A stretch of DNA of 51,952 nucleotides, taken from NCBI RefSeq assembly GCF_002068095.1, contig NZ_LWIG01000010.1:262161-314112 (forward strand), written 5' to 3'. Numbering within the stretch: position 1 is the first letter of the stretch; every line of letters begins with the position of its first letter. The DNA is from Bradyrhizobium sacchari. Lineage in GTDB: Bacteria; Pseudomonadota; Alphaproteobacteria; Rhizobiales; Xanthobacteraceae. The notes beneath the pieces were generated by a model. The model was not told where the DNA came from. It ran no database searches and saw nothing but the letters and a program-made list of their open reading frames with translations. The translations under genes were made by a program, and so were the position numbers. Shown one piece after another: positions 26,556 through 34,990 of this stretch.

Positions 26556-27764
26556 TCAGTAGATCGCCGCGCCTGCGCCCACATTGATCGAGGCGTCCTT
26601 CATGGTCTCGACGATGAATTCGATCTGGCCGTCGGTGAGATGGGTATGAAAAGGGAGCGCGATGGCGCGATCGGCGATCTTCTCGGTCACCAGGAGATCG
26701 CCGCGACGGTATCCGAAATCGAAATAGTGCCGCTGCAAGTGCAGCGGCTGGCTGTAGGCCACGGCCTCGACCTGCTCGACCCGGAGATCCTCGGCGATGG
26801 CATTCCGGCTCAAGCGGGTGAAGCGGGTGCCGAGATGCACGAGATAGAGGAACCAGTTCACCTCGGTCACATCGGGCGCGATATAGGGCGGCTTGATGCC
26901 CTCGAAGGACTGCACATGCGTCGCATAGAGCTGCTCGACGAGCCGGCGGCGTTCGATGATCTCGTCGATGCGCCTCAGCTGCGCGAGCCCGAGCGCGGCG
27001 GCGAGATCGCTGATCCCGGCCTGATAGGGCGCTGCCGAGCCGACCACGACCGAGGAGCGTTCGCTCAGCCGGTGCGAGCGGTGACGCCGCAGCGTCACGG
27101 CAAGGTCGATGTCGTCGGTAACGACCATGCCGCCTTCGCCACAGGTCAGCAGCGACGGCTGCGCGAAATCGAACACGGCGACGTCGCCGAAGCTGCCGAC
27201 CAGGGAGCCCTTGTAGCGCGAGCCGATCGCCTCGGTGGAATCCTCCAGCAGGAGGATACCGTGCCGGTCCGCGATGGCGCGCAACTCCGACCAGGGCGCG
27301 GGATGGCCGTTGGTGTTGCCGGCGAGAATCGCCCGCGTCGCCCGCGTGATGCGCTCCTCCACCTTCGCTGGCGCCAGGTTGCCGGACCAATAGTCGATAT
27401 CGGCAAACACCGGCCGTGCGCCGGCGAGGCCGATCGCATGCGCGGTCTCTCGAAACGCGTAGGCCGAGGCGATGACCTCGTCGCCGGCGCCTATGCCGTA
27501 GGCTTTCAGGGCGAGCAGCAGGCCAATCGTGCCGCTCGGCACCGCGACCGCATAGGCGCGGCCGACATAGGCAGCGAAGGCCTCCTCGAACGCTTCGGAA
27601 AGCGGCCCATTGGAGAGCCGCGGTGAGCGCAGGACGGCATCCACCGCCCCGATCTCGGCTAGCGTGATGTCGGGGTCTGACAGTGGAATGAAGTCATGGC
27701 CGGCTTCGACCGGCGCCTCGGCGGCCTCTGCAACGTCGTCGTAGACGAGAGCCGGTTCCGTCAT
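26556..27764 (-). CDS. DegT/DnrJ/EryC1-family protein without the PLP lysine
   Basis: DegT-type aspartate-aminotransferase-fold protein of 402 residues. Family landmarks include FIPLSDPDITLAEI, VAVPSGTIGLLLALKAYGIG, GDEVIASAYAF and LLLEDSTEAIGS. In active members the segment before GEGG carries the Schiff-base lysine (K-x4-GEGG). Here it reads FDFAQPSLLTCGEGG, with Ser204 at that place, so transamination is not expected. Family members without this lysine can be dehydratases (where His replaces it) or non-catalytic. The start overlaps the upstream 89-residue gene's stop by 4 bases. It is inside the nifB operon and no sugar pathway gene is nearby. Confidence 0.85.
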   Translation of the reverse strand: MTEPALVYDDVAEAAEAPVEAGHDFIPLSDPDITLAEIGAVDAVLRSPRLSNGPLSEAFEEAFAAYVGRAYAVAVPSGTIGLLLALKAYGIGAGDEVIASAYAFRETAHAIGLAGARPVFADIDYWSGNLAPAKVEERITRATRAILAGNTNGHPAPWSELRAIADRHGILLLEDSTEAIGSRYKGSLVGSFGDVAVFDFAQPSLLTCGEGGMVVTDDIDLAVTLRRHRSHRLSERSSVVVGSAAPYQAGISDLAAALGLAQLRRIDEIIERRRLVEQLYATHVQSFEGIKPPYIAPDVTEVNWFLYLVHLGTRFTRLSRNAIAEDLRVEQVEAVAYSQPLHLQRHYFDFGYRRGDLLVTEKIADRAIALPFHTHLTDGQIEFIVETMKDASINVGAGAAIY

Positions 27765-28030
27765 GACCGGACCGCCCGCTTTGCCAGCACGATGCCGGTC
27801 GCGCGCGCCGGATCGTCGGTAATCTGCGCGCAGTGATCGGCGCTATCGAGCAGATGCAGGTCGAACGCCCCAAGGCTGCGGAACGGCGTCTCCGTCACGT
27901 CGGAGGCGTCGCAGCGGATCCAGGCGAGATGCGGAAACCGCTGACGTAGGGTCGCGAAGACCCGTGGCGCCGCATCCGGTGCGGTGAGCGCCTGCTCGAT
28001 CTCGGCCAGTTCGTGCGCTGCCAAGGCCAT
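27761..28030 (-). CDS. Small conserved nif-operon protein (89 aa)
   Basis: An 89-residue protein with FATLRQRFPHLAWIRCDASDVTETPFRS in the middle and DLHLLDSADHCAQITDDPARATGIVLAKR at the end. Cys and His in DSADHC and IRCDASD could bind a metal, but this is speculative. It looks like a short family seen in nif clusters (perhaps the one labelled DUF6129, from memory). It is coupled to the DegT-like gene by a 4-base overlap and starts 10 bases after DUF3024. Confidence 0.7.
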   Translation of the reverse strand: MALAAHELAEIEQALTAPDAAPRVFATLRQRFPHLAWIRCDASDVTETPFRSLGAFDLHLLDSADHCAQITDDPARATGIVLAKRAVRS

Positions 28031-28040
28031 CCCGTTCCCC

Positions 28041-28400
28041 CTACTGCCAGAACACGCGTTCGGGATCGGCGTTCAGCACATCCGTCACCGAGGTCAGCCG
28101 CTGATGTGTCGAGTGCAGCATCCAGACGCCCCGTTCATGATCCTTGCGGAGCAGATGCCAAGTCGCGCTCGCACCATCGTAGTGCAGCAGCGCGATTTCG
28201 ATCACGCCGCCCCCGGCGTCGATGTTTCGCGAACAGCAGGGGCTCTGGATCAGATAGCCGCCGGCGACACTGGCGACGTTCGGCGAAACGTAGCGATACC
28301 GTTGCCGCGACCTCAACGCGCGCTCGATTCGCCTGCAATCGAGCTCATTCGGATGGGCCGGTACACCGGCATCGATTCGTCTGAGGACCGCGGCATTCAT
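28041..28400 (-). CDS. DUF3024 domain protein
   Basis: Protein of 119 residues with NELDCRRIERALRSRQRYRYV, GYLIQSPCCSRNIDAGGGVIEIA and LNADPERVFWQ at the C-terminus, the pattern of DUF3024. The SPCCSRNID pair of cysteines is the most notable feature and may bind a metal or cluster. The ribosome site TAGGG comprises part of the nifZ stop codon. The function is unknown. Confidence 0.78.
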   Translation of the reverse strand: MNAAVLRRIDAGVPAHPNELDCRRIERALRSRQRYRYVSPNVASVAGGYLIQSPCCSRNIDAGGGVIEIALLHYDGASATWHLLRKDHERGVWMLHSTHQRLTSVTDVLNADPERVFWQ

Positions 28401-28410
28401 CGTGGCATCC

Positions 28411-28653
28411 CTACAGCGGACTGATTTCTTCTTCGAGGCAGCCGACCACCAGCCGCTCGCCGAACTCGACGAGATAGATCGGCAGATTGGCGTCGGTATG
28501 CCGGCCGACCTGGACGATTTCTCCGGTGTGGCCGACACCGACGAGCAGACCCTCCGCCGGCGCATCCGGAAACGAGCCATCGTTGTGCAGGTCCACCGCC
28601 GCCTTCACGCGCTGGCCCCATTGGTACTTCGGCAATCTGGGTTCGATCATCAT
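28411..28653 (-). CDS. nifZ: NifZ domain protein (copy 1)
   Basis: Eighty residues with the NifZ pattern KYQWGQRVKAAVDLHNDGSFPD, GHTGEIVQVGRHTDANLPIY and VGCLEEEI near the end. NifZ helps form the second P-cluster of the MoFe protein. Its ATG overlaps the stop of a second nifZ-type gene (ATGA), so two NifZ-type proteins are made together. Confidence 0.88.
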   Translation of the reverse strand: MMIEPRLPKYQWGQRVKAAVDLHNDGSFPDAPAEGLLVGVGHTGEIVQVGRHTDANLPIYLVEFGERLVVGCLEEEISPL

Positions 28654-28967
28654 GATGCAGCCTCCGGCAGCGGAATGTCCTCGACCGCATCGCGCGGGGT
28701 GATGGGGTCGAGCTCCTTGCGCTTCATCCCGACGCGGTTGCCGCTTTCGAGGAATTCGACGCCATAGATGTAGAATTGCTGGAGGAAGGTGCCGATCGAG
28801 ACCACGTAGCCGATCTCGCCCTTCTTGGCGAGGATGTCGCCGATCTCCTTGCCGGCATAGGTACCGTCATTGCGGATGGTGCGCTTGGCCCGCACCTTCT
28901 CGCCGAAACTGAAGAAGGGCGGGGCCGTCAGCTCGACGACGTCGCTGTCACGGACGATGTTGCTCAT
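28650..28967 (-). CDS. nifZ: NifZ domain protein (copy 2)
   Basis: One hundred and five residues with FSFGEKVRAKRTIRNDGTYAG, KKGEIGYVVSIGTFLQQFYI and GVEFLESGNRVGMKRKEL, a full NifZ domain plus a short acidic C-terminal tail. It differs strongly from copy 1. Its start overlaps the LRV gene stop by 4 bases. Confidence 0.9.
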   Translation of the reverse strand: MSNIVRDSDVVELTAPPFFSFGEKVRAKRTIRNDGTYAGKEIGDILAKKGEIGYVVSIGTFLQQFYIYGVEFLESGNRVGMKRKELDPITPRDAVEDIPLPEAAS

Positions 28968-29737
28968 GCCGATGTCCCCGTTCCTCGTTCGAGCCGCACG
29001 GCGATGCGCGATCGCGCGACCTCGCGCACGAGGCTGTCCTGATCTTCGACGAGCCCCGTGAGCTCGCCGGCCGCGGCACGGCTCGCGACCTCGTAGCGGA
29101 TGCGCCAGTCCGGATCGCAGCGCATGAGCGCCAAAAGCTCGGGCGACAGGCGCTGCGCGACCTCGAGCCGCACGGCCGCATCGCGATCATTGATCATGCC
29201 GAACAGCCATTCGTCCGCAACACGCCGGGCCACGACGCGGCGGACCTCCGCCTCCTCGTCATTCATCATCCGGCCGAGCAGCAGCGGCGGCAGCCTGCGC
29301 GCGACGACGAGGCGCACGTAGTAATCCTCGTCGCCAGCCATCGGCAGCAGCTCGTCGCCCTCGATCAGCGTCGCAACCCGCATCCTCACCTCGCGATGCG
29401 GATCCTTGCGAAGTTGCAGCGCGTAACGCTTGGGCAGGCGACGAACCGCGTTCCAGCGCACGGTCTCGTCGGCATCGCCGAGCAACGGCGGAAGCAGGAA
29501 CAGGTTAGCGAATTTTGCGGCGATCGCGCGTACCTCGAAATGCGGGTGGCCGAGGTAGCCGTCGGCGAGGCCAGGATTCCAATTGAAGAAGCGGTCGATG
29601 CGGCGCGCATAACGATCGTTGACACAAGCATGTCTGCTCCGGCAGCCGCCGGCGCCATTGAGCGTGAGATGCGTGCAGGCCGCACAGTTGACCTGATGAC
29701 CTTGCCAGTCGAGGGCTTCGTCGATGTCGTCAGTCAT
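28964..29737 (-). CDS. [4Fe-4S] cluster / leucine-rich-variant (LRV) repeat protein
   Basis: Protein of 257 residues. C18, C21, C32 and C38 (VNCAACTHLTL...CRSRHAC) form an N-terminal Fe-S cluster domain, followed by about seven helical LRV repeats with the pattern LLPMAGDEDYYVRLVVARRL, each with D-x-x-x-x-VR. This is the architecture of the LRV protein first described beside nif genes in Azotobacter vinelandii. The function is unknown. The start at 29737 overlaps the TPR stop by 8 bases. Confidence 0.88.
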   Translation of the reverse strand: MTDDIDEALDWQGHQVNCAACTHLTLNGAGGCRSRHACVNDRYARRIDRFFNWNPGLADGYLGHPHFEVRAIAAKFANLFLLPPLLGDADETVRWNAVRRLPKRYALQLRKDPHREVRMRVATLIEGDELLPMAGDEDYYVRLVVARRLPPLLLGRMMNDEEAEVRRVVARRVADEWLFGMINDRDAAVRLEVAQRLSPELLALMRCDPDWRIRYEVASRAAAGELTGLVEDQDSLVREVARSRIAVRLERGTGTSA

Positions 29738-30263
29738 CGTCCTGCCCCATCCGGTCGAGCACGCCCAGGAGGACTCTGGCGCCGATCTTGTCAGTGGGAT
29801 CGAGCTGCAGGAGCTTCTGGACTGCCAGCCGTCCCTCTTCGGTCTCGCCAAGACGCATCTGCAAATAGGCGTAGCCTTTCAGCGAGAACAGGAAGAAGCG
29901 CGCAAGGATGTTCTCGTAGCGGCCGAACTCGGCGTCGCCGGCCTGCACAAGGCGCCAGTCTGCGGCAAGATTGTTCTCCTGTGCCGCCCTGAGCAGGCAG
30001 CGCCGAGCGACGTCGAGCGCCTCGGTGAGACGGCCCTTGTAGAAGTAGAACCGATAGAGGCCGATCAGCACGGCAGCATGTCCGGGCGCGAGCGCGTCGG
30101 CTTCGCGCAGATGACGTTCCGCGACGTCGTCCAGGTGATAGGAGAGCCCCGCCTCCCACAGATGATGTTCCGCCTCGCTCGGCAGCCCGCGCCCGAGCAA
30201 GGCGCTGGTGACGAGCGCCTCATTGATCTCGACCTGCGGGCTGACGAACGTGTCGGGCATCAT
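29730..30263 (-). CDS. TPR-repeat protein, nif-associated (paralogue 2)
   Basis: Protein of 177 residues with TPR-like units: YHLDDVAERHLREADALAPGH, YKGRLTEALDVARRCLLRAA and MRLGETEEGRLAVQKLLQLDP. It aligns with the protein at 22981, so the island holds two such scaffolds in separate NifA-type operons. Two ATGs (30263, 30260) are possible starts. It lies between an A-type Fe-S protein and the LRV protein. Confidence 0.82.
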   Translation of the reverse strand: MMPDTFVSPQVEINEALVTSALLGRGLPSEAEHHLWEAGLSYHLDDVAERHLREADALAPGHAAVLIGLYRFYFYKGRLTEALDVARRCLLRAAQENNLAADWRLVQAGDAEFGRYENILARFFLFSLKGYAYLQMRLGETEEGRLAVQKLLQLDPTDKIGARVLLGVLDRMGQDDD

Positions 30264-30273
30264 TGTCGCCTGT

Positions 30274-30582
30274 TCAGTGATGTCCGCAGGAGACCTGCTT
30301 CGGATCGTGGAACACGAGCCCGGTCTGGGTCGGCGTATCCGCGAAATCGATGGTCACTCCGTCAAGCAGCAGCCGGCTTTCGGCCGGCAGGAACAGCTTG
30401 ACGCCGTCGCGCTCGACCACGGCATCGCCGGCCCGGGGCTCGGCGCGCACGCTGATGTCGGCGGTAAGGCCGGAGCAGCCGCCCGGACTGACCGCGAGGC
30501 GGAAGCCGCTACCCGCGGCACCGTCGACGCGGAGCATCGTGCGCATGAATTTCTGCGCGGCTGGCGTGATCGTGAAATTCAT
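30274..30582 (-). CDS. HesB/IscA family protein with one cluster cysteine missing
   Basis: A-type Fe-S carrier of 102 residues: TITPAAQKFMRTMLRVDG, then SPGGCSGLTADISV, and a C-terminus PKQVSCGHH. Standard IscA proteins carry C...C-x-C. Here the middle position of the C-x-C pair is Val, leaving two conserved cysteines. It may bind a cluster as a dimer with fewer ligands or have another role. It starts 11 bases after fdxN. A standard A-type protein is encoded at 35326. Confidence 0.87.
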   Translation of the reverse strand: MNFTITPAAQKFMRTMLRVDGAAGSGFRLAVSPGGCSGLTADISVRAEPRAGDAVVERDGVKLFLPAESRLLLDGVTIDFADTPTQTGLVFHDPKQVSCGHH

Positions 30583-30593
30583 GTCTTCTCCTC

Positions 30594-30818
30594 TCAGGCT
30601 GGCGCCTGGTAGCGCGGCAGTGACGTATCGATGACGCAGGTATTGTCGACCGGGCACACCGCCACGCATTGCGGCTCATCGAAATGGCCGATGCATTCGG
30701 TGCACTTCTTCGGATCGATCACGAACGTCCCGCCCTTCTCCCGGATGGCGACGTTCGGGCATTCTGGCTCGCAGGCCGAACAGCTCGTGCACTGTGAGGC
30801 AATGATCTTGAACGGCAT
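30594..30818 (-). CDS. fdxN: 2[4Fe-4S] ferredoxin FdxN-like
   Basis: Bacterial ferredoxin of 74 residues with [12 protein letters not shown] and a second motif starting [20 protein letters not shown], the latter with the longer insert typical of nif-linked FdxN. It follows nifB by 10 bases, the usual rhizobial order, and gives low-potential electrons for NifB or nitrogenase. Confidence 0.92.
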   Translation of the reverse strand: MPFKIIASQCTSCSACEPECPNVAIREKGGTFVIDPKKCTECIGHFDEPQCVAVCPVDNTCVIDTSLPRYQAPA

Positions 30819-30828
30819 CGGTCCCTCC

Positions 30829-32391
30829 TCAAGCCGCCGAAATCAGCGCGCCCTGGCGGATGACGGCATCGCCGCGCTCCACATGGATGATCTCGCCGCT
30901 GTTGACCTTGTCGAGATAGGCCTTGAACCAGGCGATCGCCGACTTCTCGATGAACTCATGAGCATACTGATCGACCGGCTCGATGCCGGCCTTGATCAGG
31001 TCGCCCTTCGGGCAGCCGCCGATCTTGGCGACAAAGACTGCATGGCAATCGTTGATGGCGCGGATGATGGTCTCCAGGCTGTCTTCCTCGCCGTAGCCGC
31101 CCTGGCAGTAGAGATCGACGCGGCGATGGCCGACGAATTTCGCGCCCGAGGTCGAGAGCTCGTAGACCTGGAACTCCTTGGCATGACCGAAATGCTCGTT
31201 GATCAGGCCGGAGCCCTTGGTCGCCACAGCCGCCAGCACCTTGATGTCGCTGGAGGCGCCGGCGAGCTCGGCGAGCTCCTCCTGCTTGGCCGCAACCTTG
31301 GCAACGCGCTCCTCCTCGACCTTTTCCTGATACGCCTTGCGGGTCTCGGCGTCGTATTTGACCTCCATGGCCATGATCTTCTCGGTGGTGAACTCGGCGC
31401 TGCGATCTTCCCCGAGCAGACCGACAGCGTCGGCCCGGCACTGCCGGCAGTGCCGCATCATGTTCATCTCGCCCTCGCAGGAATCCTGCAGCGCCTTCAG
31501 CTCCTGCGCGCTCGGACCACGCTGCCCGTTCAGGCCGAACACAGTGCCGTGCTCGGGCGAGGAGATCAGCGGCATGATGTTGTGCAAGAAGGCGCCGCGC
31601 GACTTGACGGCCTTGTTGACCTCGACCAGGTGCTGGTCGTTGATCCCCGGGATCATCACCGAGTTGATCTTGCAGAGGATGCCGCGCTCGGTAAGCATCT
31701 CCAGGCCCTGGAGCTGCCGATCGGTAAGGATCTTGGCGGCCTCATAACCTGTGTACCGCTTGTGCTTGTAGAAGATCCAGGGGTAGATCTTCGCGCCGAT
31801 CTCGGGATCGACCATGTTGATGGTGATGGTGACGTGATCGACGTTGAAGCGCGCGATGGCGTCGATATGGTCGGGCAGCGCGAGGCCATTGGTCGAGAGG
31901 CAAAGCTTGATGTCAGGCGCGGTCCGGCTGATCAGATCGAACGTCTTGAAGGTCTTTTCCGGGTTGGCCAGCGGATCGCCGGGACCGGCGATGCCGAGCA
32001 CGGTCATCTGCGGGATAGTGGAGGCGACCGCCAGAACCTTCTTGGCGGCCTGCTCGGGCGTCAGCTTCTCGCTGACAACGCCGGGACGCGATTCATTGGC
32101 ACAGTCATATTTGCGGTTGCAGTAATTGCACTGGATGTTGCAGGCCGGCGCGACTGCGACATGCATGCGCGCGTAGTGATGGTGCGCTTCTTCGCTGTAG
32201 CAGGGGTGGTTCTTCACCTTCTCCCAGATTTCGGTCGGCAGATCGCCCTGCCCAGCCTGCGATCCGCAGCTTGCCTTGCCGCTGCCGCCCGTGGTGCCGC
32301 AGCCTTTGTGCTCGGCGATGGCCTGCATGATCTCGCCGACATCGGCGACACTGCCGTTGCCGCTCGCGTCGTCTTGCGCTGAAACGTCCAT
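30829..32391 (-). CDS. nifB: FeMo-cofactor biosynthesis radical-SAM protein NifB
   Basis: Radical SAM enzyme of 520 residues that makes NifB-co, the [8Fe-9S-C] core of FeMo-cofactor. The SAM cluster motif is CNIQCNYC at C84, C88 and C91, preceded by [16 protein letters not shown]. The GPGDPL segment binds SAM. The C-terminal third is a NifX-like domain ([17 protein letters not shown]). The first 60 residues are Gly/Ser/Cys-rich. It leads a 15-gene operon reaching to 24871, behind a sigma-54 promoter. Confidence 0.97.
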   Translation of the reverse strand: MDVSAQDDASGNGSVADVGEIMQAIAEHKGCGTTGGSGKASCGSQAGQGDLPTEIWEKVKNHPCYSEEAHHHYARMHVAVAPACNIQCNYCNRKYDCANESRPGVVSEKLTPEQAAKKVLAVASTIPQMTVLGIAGPGDPLANPEKTFKTFDLISRTAPDIKLCLSTNGLALPDHIDAIARFNVDHVTITINMVDPEIGAKIYPWIFYKHKRYTGYEAAKILTDRQLQGLEMLTERGILCKINSVMIPGINDQHLVEVNKAVKSRGAFLHNIMPLISSPEHGTVFGLNGQRGPSAQELKALQDSCEGEMNMMRHCRQCRADAVGLLGEDRSAEFTTEKIMAMEVKYDAETRKAYQEKVEEERVAKVAAKQEELAELAGASSDIKVLAAVATKGSGLINEHFGHAKEFQVYELSTSGAKFVGHRRVDLYCQGGYGEEDSLETIIRAINDCHAVFVAKIGGCPKGDLIKAGIEPVDQYAHEFIEKSAIAWFKAYLDKVNSGEIIHVERGDAVIRQGALISAA

Positions 32392-32476
32392 GTGCTCAGT
32401 TCTCCTTGCAGGCCGAACAGATTTGCGGGGCTCGGATTTCGAGAAGCGTCCTCAGAGTCGTTCTAGAAAGGTATTA

Positions 32477-32491
32477 GCAACCTGCATGCCA
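32477..32491 (-). promoter_or_regulatory. Sigma-54 -24/-12 promoter of nifB operon
   Basis: On the minus strand TGGCATGCAGGTTGC, followed by T, matches 9 of 10 positions. It lies 86 bases before the nifB ATG. Confidence 0.85.
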
Positions 32492-32567
32492 TCGTCGCGC
32501 CTGCGACTTTCTTCGCTTGCTTCAAGGAGTTAGCGCGCTCGCGATGGAATGTCGGGTTGTCAACGCA

Positions 32568-32583
32568 TGTTGGAAAGATGACA
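32568..32583. promoter_or_regulatory. NifA-type upstream activator site, nifB
   Basis: TGTTGGAAAGATGACA is a perfect TGT-N10-ACA about 77 bases upstream of the nifB -24 element. Confidence 0.75.
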
Positions 32584-32679
32584 GACGCGACATCGTCGAC
32601 GAGATGCATCGATGCGCGCGGGATCTTCGCCCGAAGATAGTTCGCGCGAAGATCGCCAGATCGGCAACGCGATGGAGGG

Positions 32680-33546
32680 TCAGCCCGCCAGTACGATCTC
32701 GACCGCGCGCGCAAGCGGGATTGCAAGCGGGGTCAGGCCCTGGCTCACCAGGAAGCGCAGCTCGTTCTTCGACAGCGCGTCGGGTTCGACGACGGCATAG
32801 TGGGTGTCGGTCGAGCGCTTCGAGACCTGTCGCGCGTAGGTGCGCAGGAGCTGGTCGTTGAAACGGCAGCCGAGGAACAGAAAGCTGCGGCCGGTGCGCC
32901 GCGCCTTGACCTCGTCCGGGATCGGCGTCTGGATGTCAATCTCAGTCAGCACTTCGACATAGTCGGCGTCCGAAATCAGGAAATTCTTGGCCGGCGCCAC
33001 GCTTCCGTGAGGCTTGTAGAGGATCGTTGTCCAGGTCCCGGCCTTTGCGCGGTCGACCTCCTGACCTGCGGCATCGTAGAACCGGTACCAGCGGTCCTCG
33101 CCGATGCCGGCGCGGGTGATACCCTGGATCTCGCCCCAGTCGCCGCGCCCGGCGAGCGCGCTCCGCATCGCGCCGTCGTACCAGCTGTCGACGATCAGCG
33201 GCAGCGACATGGTGGCGAGATGGCGATGCAGCGCCGTGGGCGCGACCGGAATGGCAAACGCATCTGCCATCAGCGCCGTCACGGTGGCGCGGTGCCTGGT
33301 GCTCTCGATGTGCTGCGCAGAAGCCCAGGCATTGCCGCGGGTGCGGCGCGGCAGCGCGACCTTGGTGCCGAAATAAGCCGCCAGCGCCTCGGGGTTCATA
33401 GGCACGGAAGGCGTGGCGAGTTCGACGACGCCTGGTCCGAGGTAGGGAATGACGTCGCCGCCGCGCAGCCGCGCGACAACGCCGGCAAGGATGGCTTCAG
33501 CATCTGCGGGGTTGGCGAAATCGATCTGCGGGACCGGCGCATTCAT
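32680..33546 (-). CDS. SIR2-like domain protein in nif operon
   Basis: Protein of 288 residues resembling the SIR2_2 family: [18 protein letters not shown] in place of the sirtuin GAG motif, [26 protein letters not shown] with the KxHG element, then [21 protein letters not shown]2 folds bind NAD and act as deacylases or, in defence systems, NAD hydrolases. Its start overlaps the nifT stop by 4 bases (ATGA), so it is translationally coupled to nifS-nifT. A nif role could be NAD sensing or deacylation. No defence genes surround it. Confidence 0.78.
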   Translation of the reverse strand: MNAPVPQIDFANPADAEAILAGVVARLRGGDVIPYLGPGVVELATPSVPMNPEALAAYFGTKVALPRRTRGNAWASAQHIESTRHRATVTALMADAFAIPVAPTALHRHLATMSLPLIVDSWYDGAMRSALAGRGDWGEIQGITRAGIGEDRWYRFYDAAGQEVDRAKAGTWTTILYKPHGSVAPAKNFLISDADYVEVLTEIDIQTPIPDEVKARRTGRSFLFLGCRFNDQLLRTYARQVSKRSTDTHYAVVEPDALSKNELRFLVSQGLTPLAIPLARAVEIVLAG

Positions 33547-33767
33547 CACTCGTCTCCCTCTCCGCCACGCTTCTTGGCGTTGATGGTAATCGGCAGGTTG
33601 GTATCGGCGGCCATATGGGGCAAGTCGAGTACCCAGCCATTGGCGATCTTGATCCAGCCGCCCCACAGGGTCTCGTGCTCGGATGCAACGATCGGCTCCT
33701 CGAGATCCTTCTTCGGCACATAGATCGACAGGCCGGTCTCCGGCGAACGACGAATCATGACTTTCAT
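33546..33767 (-). CDS. nifT: NifT/FixU protein
   Basis: Small protein of 73 residues beginning [22 protein letters not shown], with [18 protein letters not shown], a clear NifT/FixU match. Its function is not settled. Its ATG overlaps the nifS stop and its stop overlaps the SIR2-like start, both by 4 bases. This is unusual placement, as nifT more often follows nifK. Confidence 0.92.
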   Translation of the reverse strand: MKVMIRRSPETGLSIYVPKKDLEEPIVASEHETLWGGWIKIANGWVLDLPHMAADTNLPITINAKKRGGEGDE

Positions 33768-34960
33768 GAGCTGAGCTCCCCGGTAAGAGAGGTGTCGCTC
33801 GCGCGCTCTTGCCACGAAGGAGACCATGCTCTCAGTTTCAATAGGATGTCCGGCAGCACGTGCAGGACACGGTCGATCTCGTCTTCCGTGGTTTCGCGGG
33901 ACAGCGAGAAGCGGATGGCGCCGCGCAGCGCCTGCGTCGGTACGTTCATGGCACGCAGCACATGCGACGGTTCCATCGATCCTGAAGCGCAGGCCGATCC
34001 CAGCGAAGCAGCAATGCCGGCACGGTTCAGATGGTGGATGATCGCCTCGCCCTCGAGATGCTCGAACGCGATGTTCGACGTATTCGGCAGCCGGCTCTTG
34101 ACGTCGCCGAGCACCATGCAGTGGCCGAGCTGCAGGATCCCCTGCTCCATCCGATCGCGTAGCGTAGCGACCCCCGTTCGCTCCTGCTCCAGTTGCGTCG
34201 CGGCGAGCTCGGCCGCCTTGCCGAGACCGACGATGCCGGGAACGTTCTCGGTGCCGGCGCGGCGGCGACGTTCCTGCGGGCCGCCCAGGATGAGCGGCTT
34301 GAATTTCGTGCCCTTGCGCACATAAAGCGCGCCGATCCCCTTGGGACCGTGCAGTTTGTGGCTCGACAGCGAGAGCATGTCGATCTCGGTTGCCTTGAGA
34401 TCGATCGGAATCCGTCCGACGGCCTGCACCGCATCGGTGTGAAACAGTGCGCCGGCCGAACGGGCCATCTTGGCCAGGAACTCGACCGGGAAGACCGTTC
34501 CGGTCTCGTTGTTGGCCCACATCACGGATGCGATCGCGGTGCGTGGGCCGAGCGCACGCCGAAAGGCCTCAATGTCCAGGCGGCCATGTGTATCCACTGG
34601 GATGAGATGGCTCTTGATGCCGCGGCGGTCGAGATCCTCGACCAGCGACAGCACCGCAGGATGCTCCACCGAAGTGGTAACGATCTCGTCGCGCCCCTCC
34701 TGAACGGCAAGCGCCGACAGGATCGCGGCGTTGTCGGATTCTGTGCCGCCGGAGGTGAAGACGATCTCGTGATCGAACGCTGCGCCGATCAGGCGCTGTA
34801 CGCTGCGCCGCGCCTCCCTCACCCCCTGGGCGACGTCACTGCCGAAAACATGCACCGAGGACGCATTGCCGAACTGCTCGGAGAAGAACGGCAGCATCGC
34901 CGCGACGACGGATGGGTCCGTGCGGGTCGTCGCGTTGTTGTCGAGGTAGATCGGCCGCAC
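33764..34960 (-). CDS. nifS: Cysteine desulfurase NifS
   Basis: PLP enzyme of 398 residues that takes sulfur from cysteine for Fe-S cluster assembly. The PLP lysine is K202 ([10 protein letters not shown]) and the catalytic cysteine C324 (LGSACASGS). [13 protein letters not shown] at the N-terminus is typical. It uses a GTG start with GAGAGAGGG upstream, 30 bases after nifU. Confidence 0.95.
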   Translation of the reverse strand: MRPIYLDNNATTRTDPSVVAAMLPFFSEQFGNASSVHVFGSDVAQGVREARRSVQRLIGAAFDHEIVFTSGGTESDNAAILSALAVQEGRDEIVTTSVEHPAVLSLVEDLDRRGIKSHLIPVDTHGRLDIEAFRRALGPRTAIASVMWANNETGTVFPVEFLAKMARSAGALFHTDAVQAVGRIPIDLKATEIDMLSLSSHKLHGPKGIGALYVRKGTKFKPLILGGPQERRRRAGTENVPGIVGLGKAAELAATQLEQERTGVATLRDRMEQGILQLGHCMVLGDVKSRLPNTSNIAFEHLEGEAIIHHLNRAGIAASLGSACASGSMEPSHVLRAMNVPTQALRGAIRFSLSRETTEDEIDRVLHVLPDILLKLRAWSPSWQERASDTSLTGELSS

Positions 34961-34990
34961 GGAATCCCTCTCTCGGTGTCGGGGCCCTGC

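Noticed and set aside
30631..32382. A long plus-strand open frame (583 codons) opposite nifB
   Set aside because: It mirrors the nifB reading frame, has no ribosome site and is rich in His/Asp/Leu/Val as expected from an antisense frame.
32680..33546. SIR2-like gene as part of an anti-phage defence island
   Set aside because: No helicase, nuclease, Argonaute or other defence partner is near, and it is coupled to nifT inside a nif operon.
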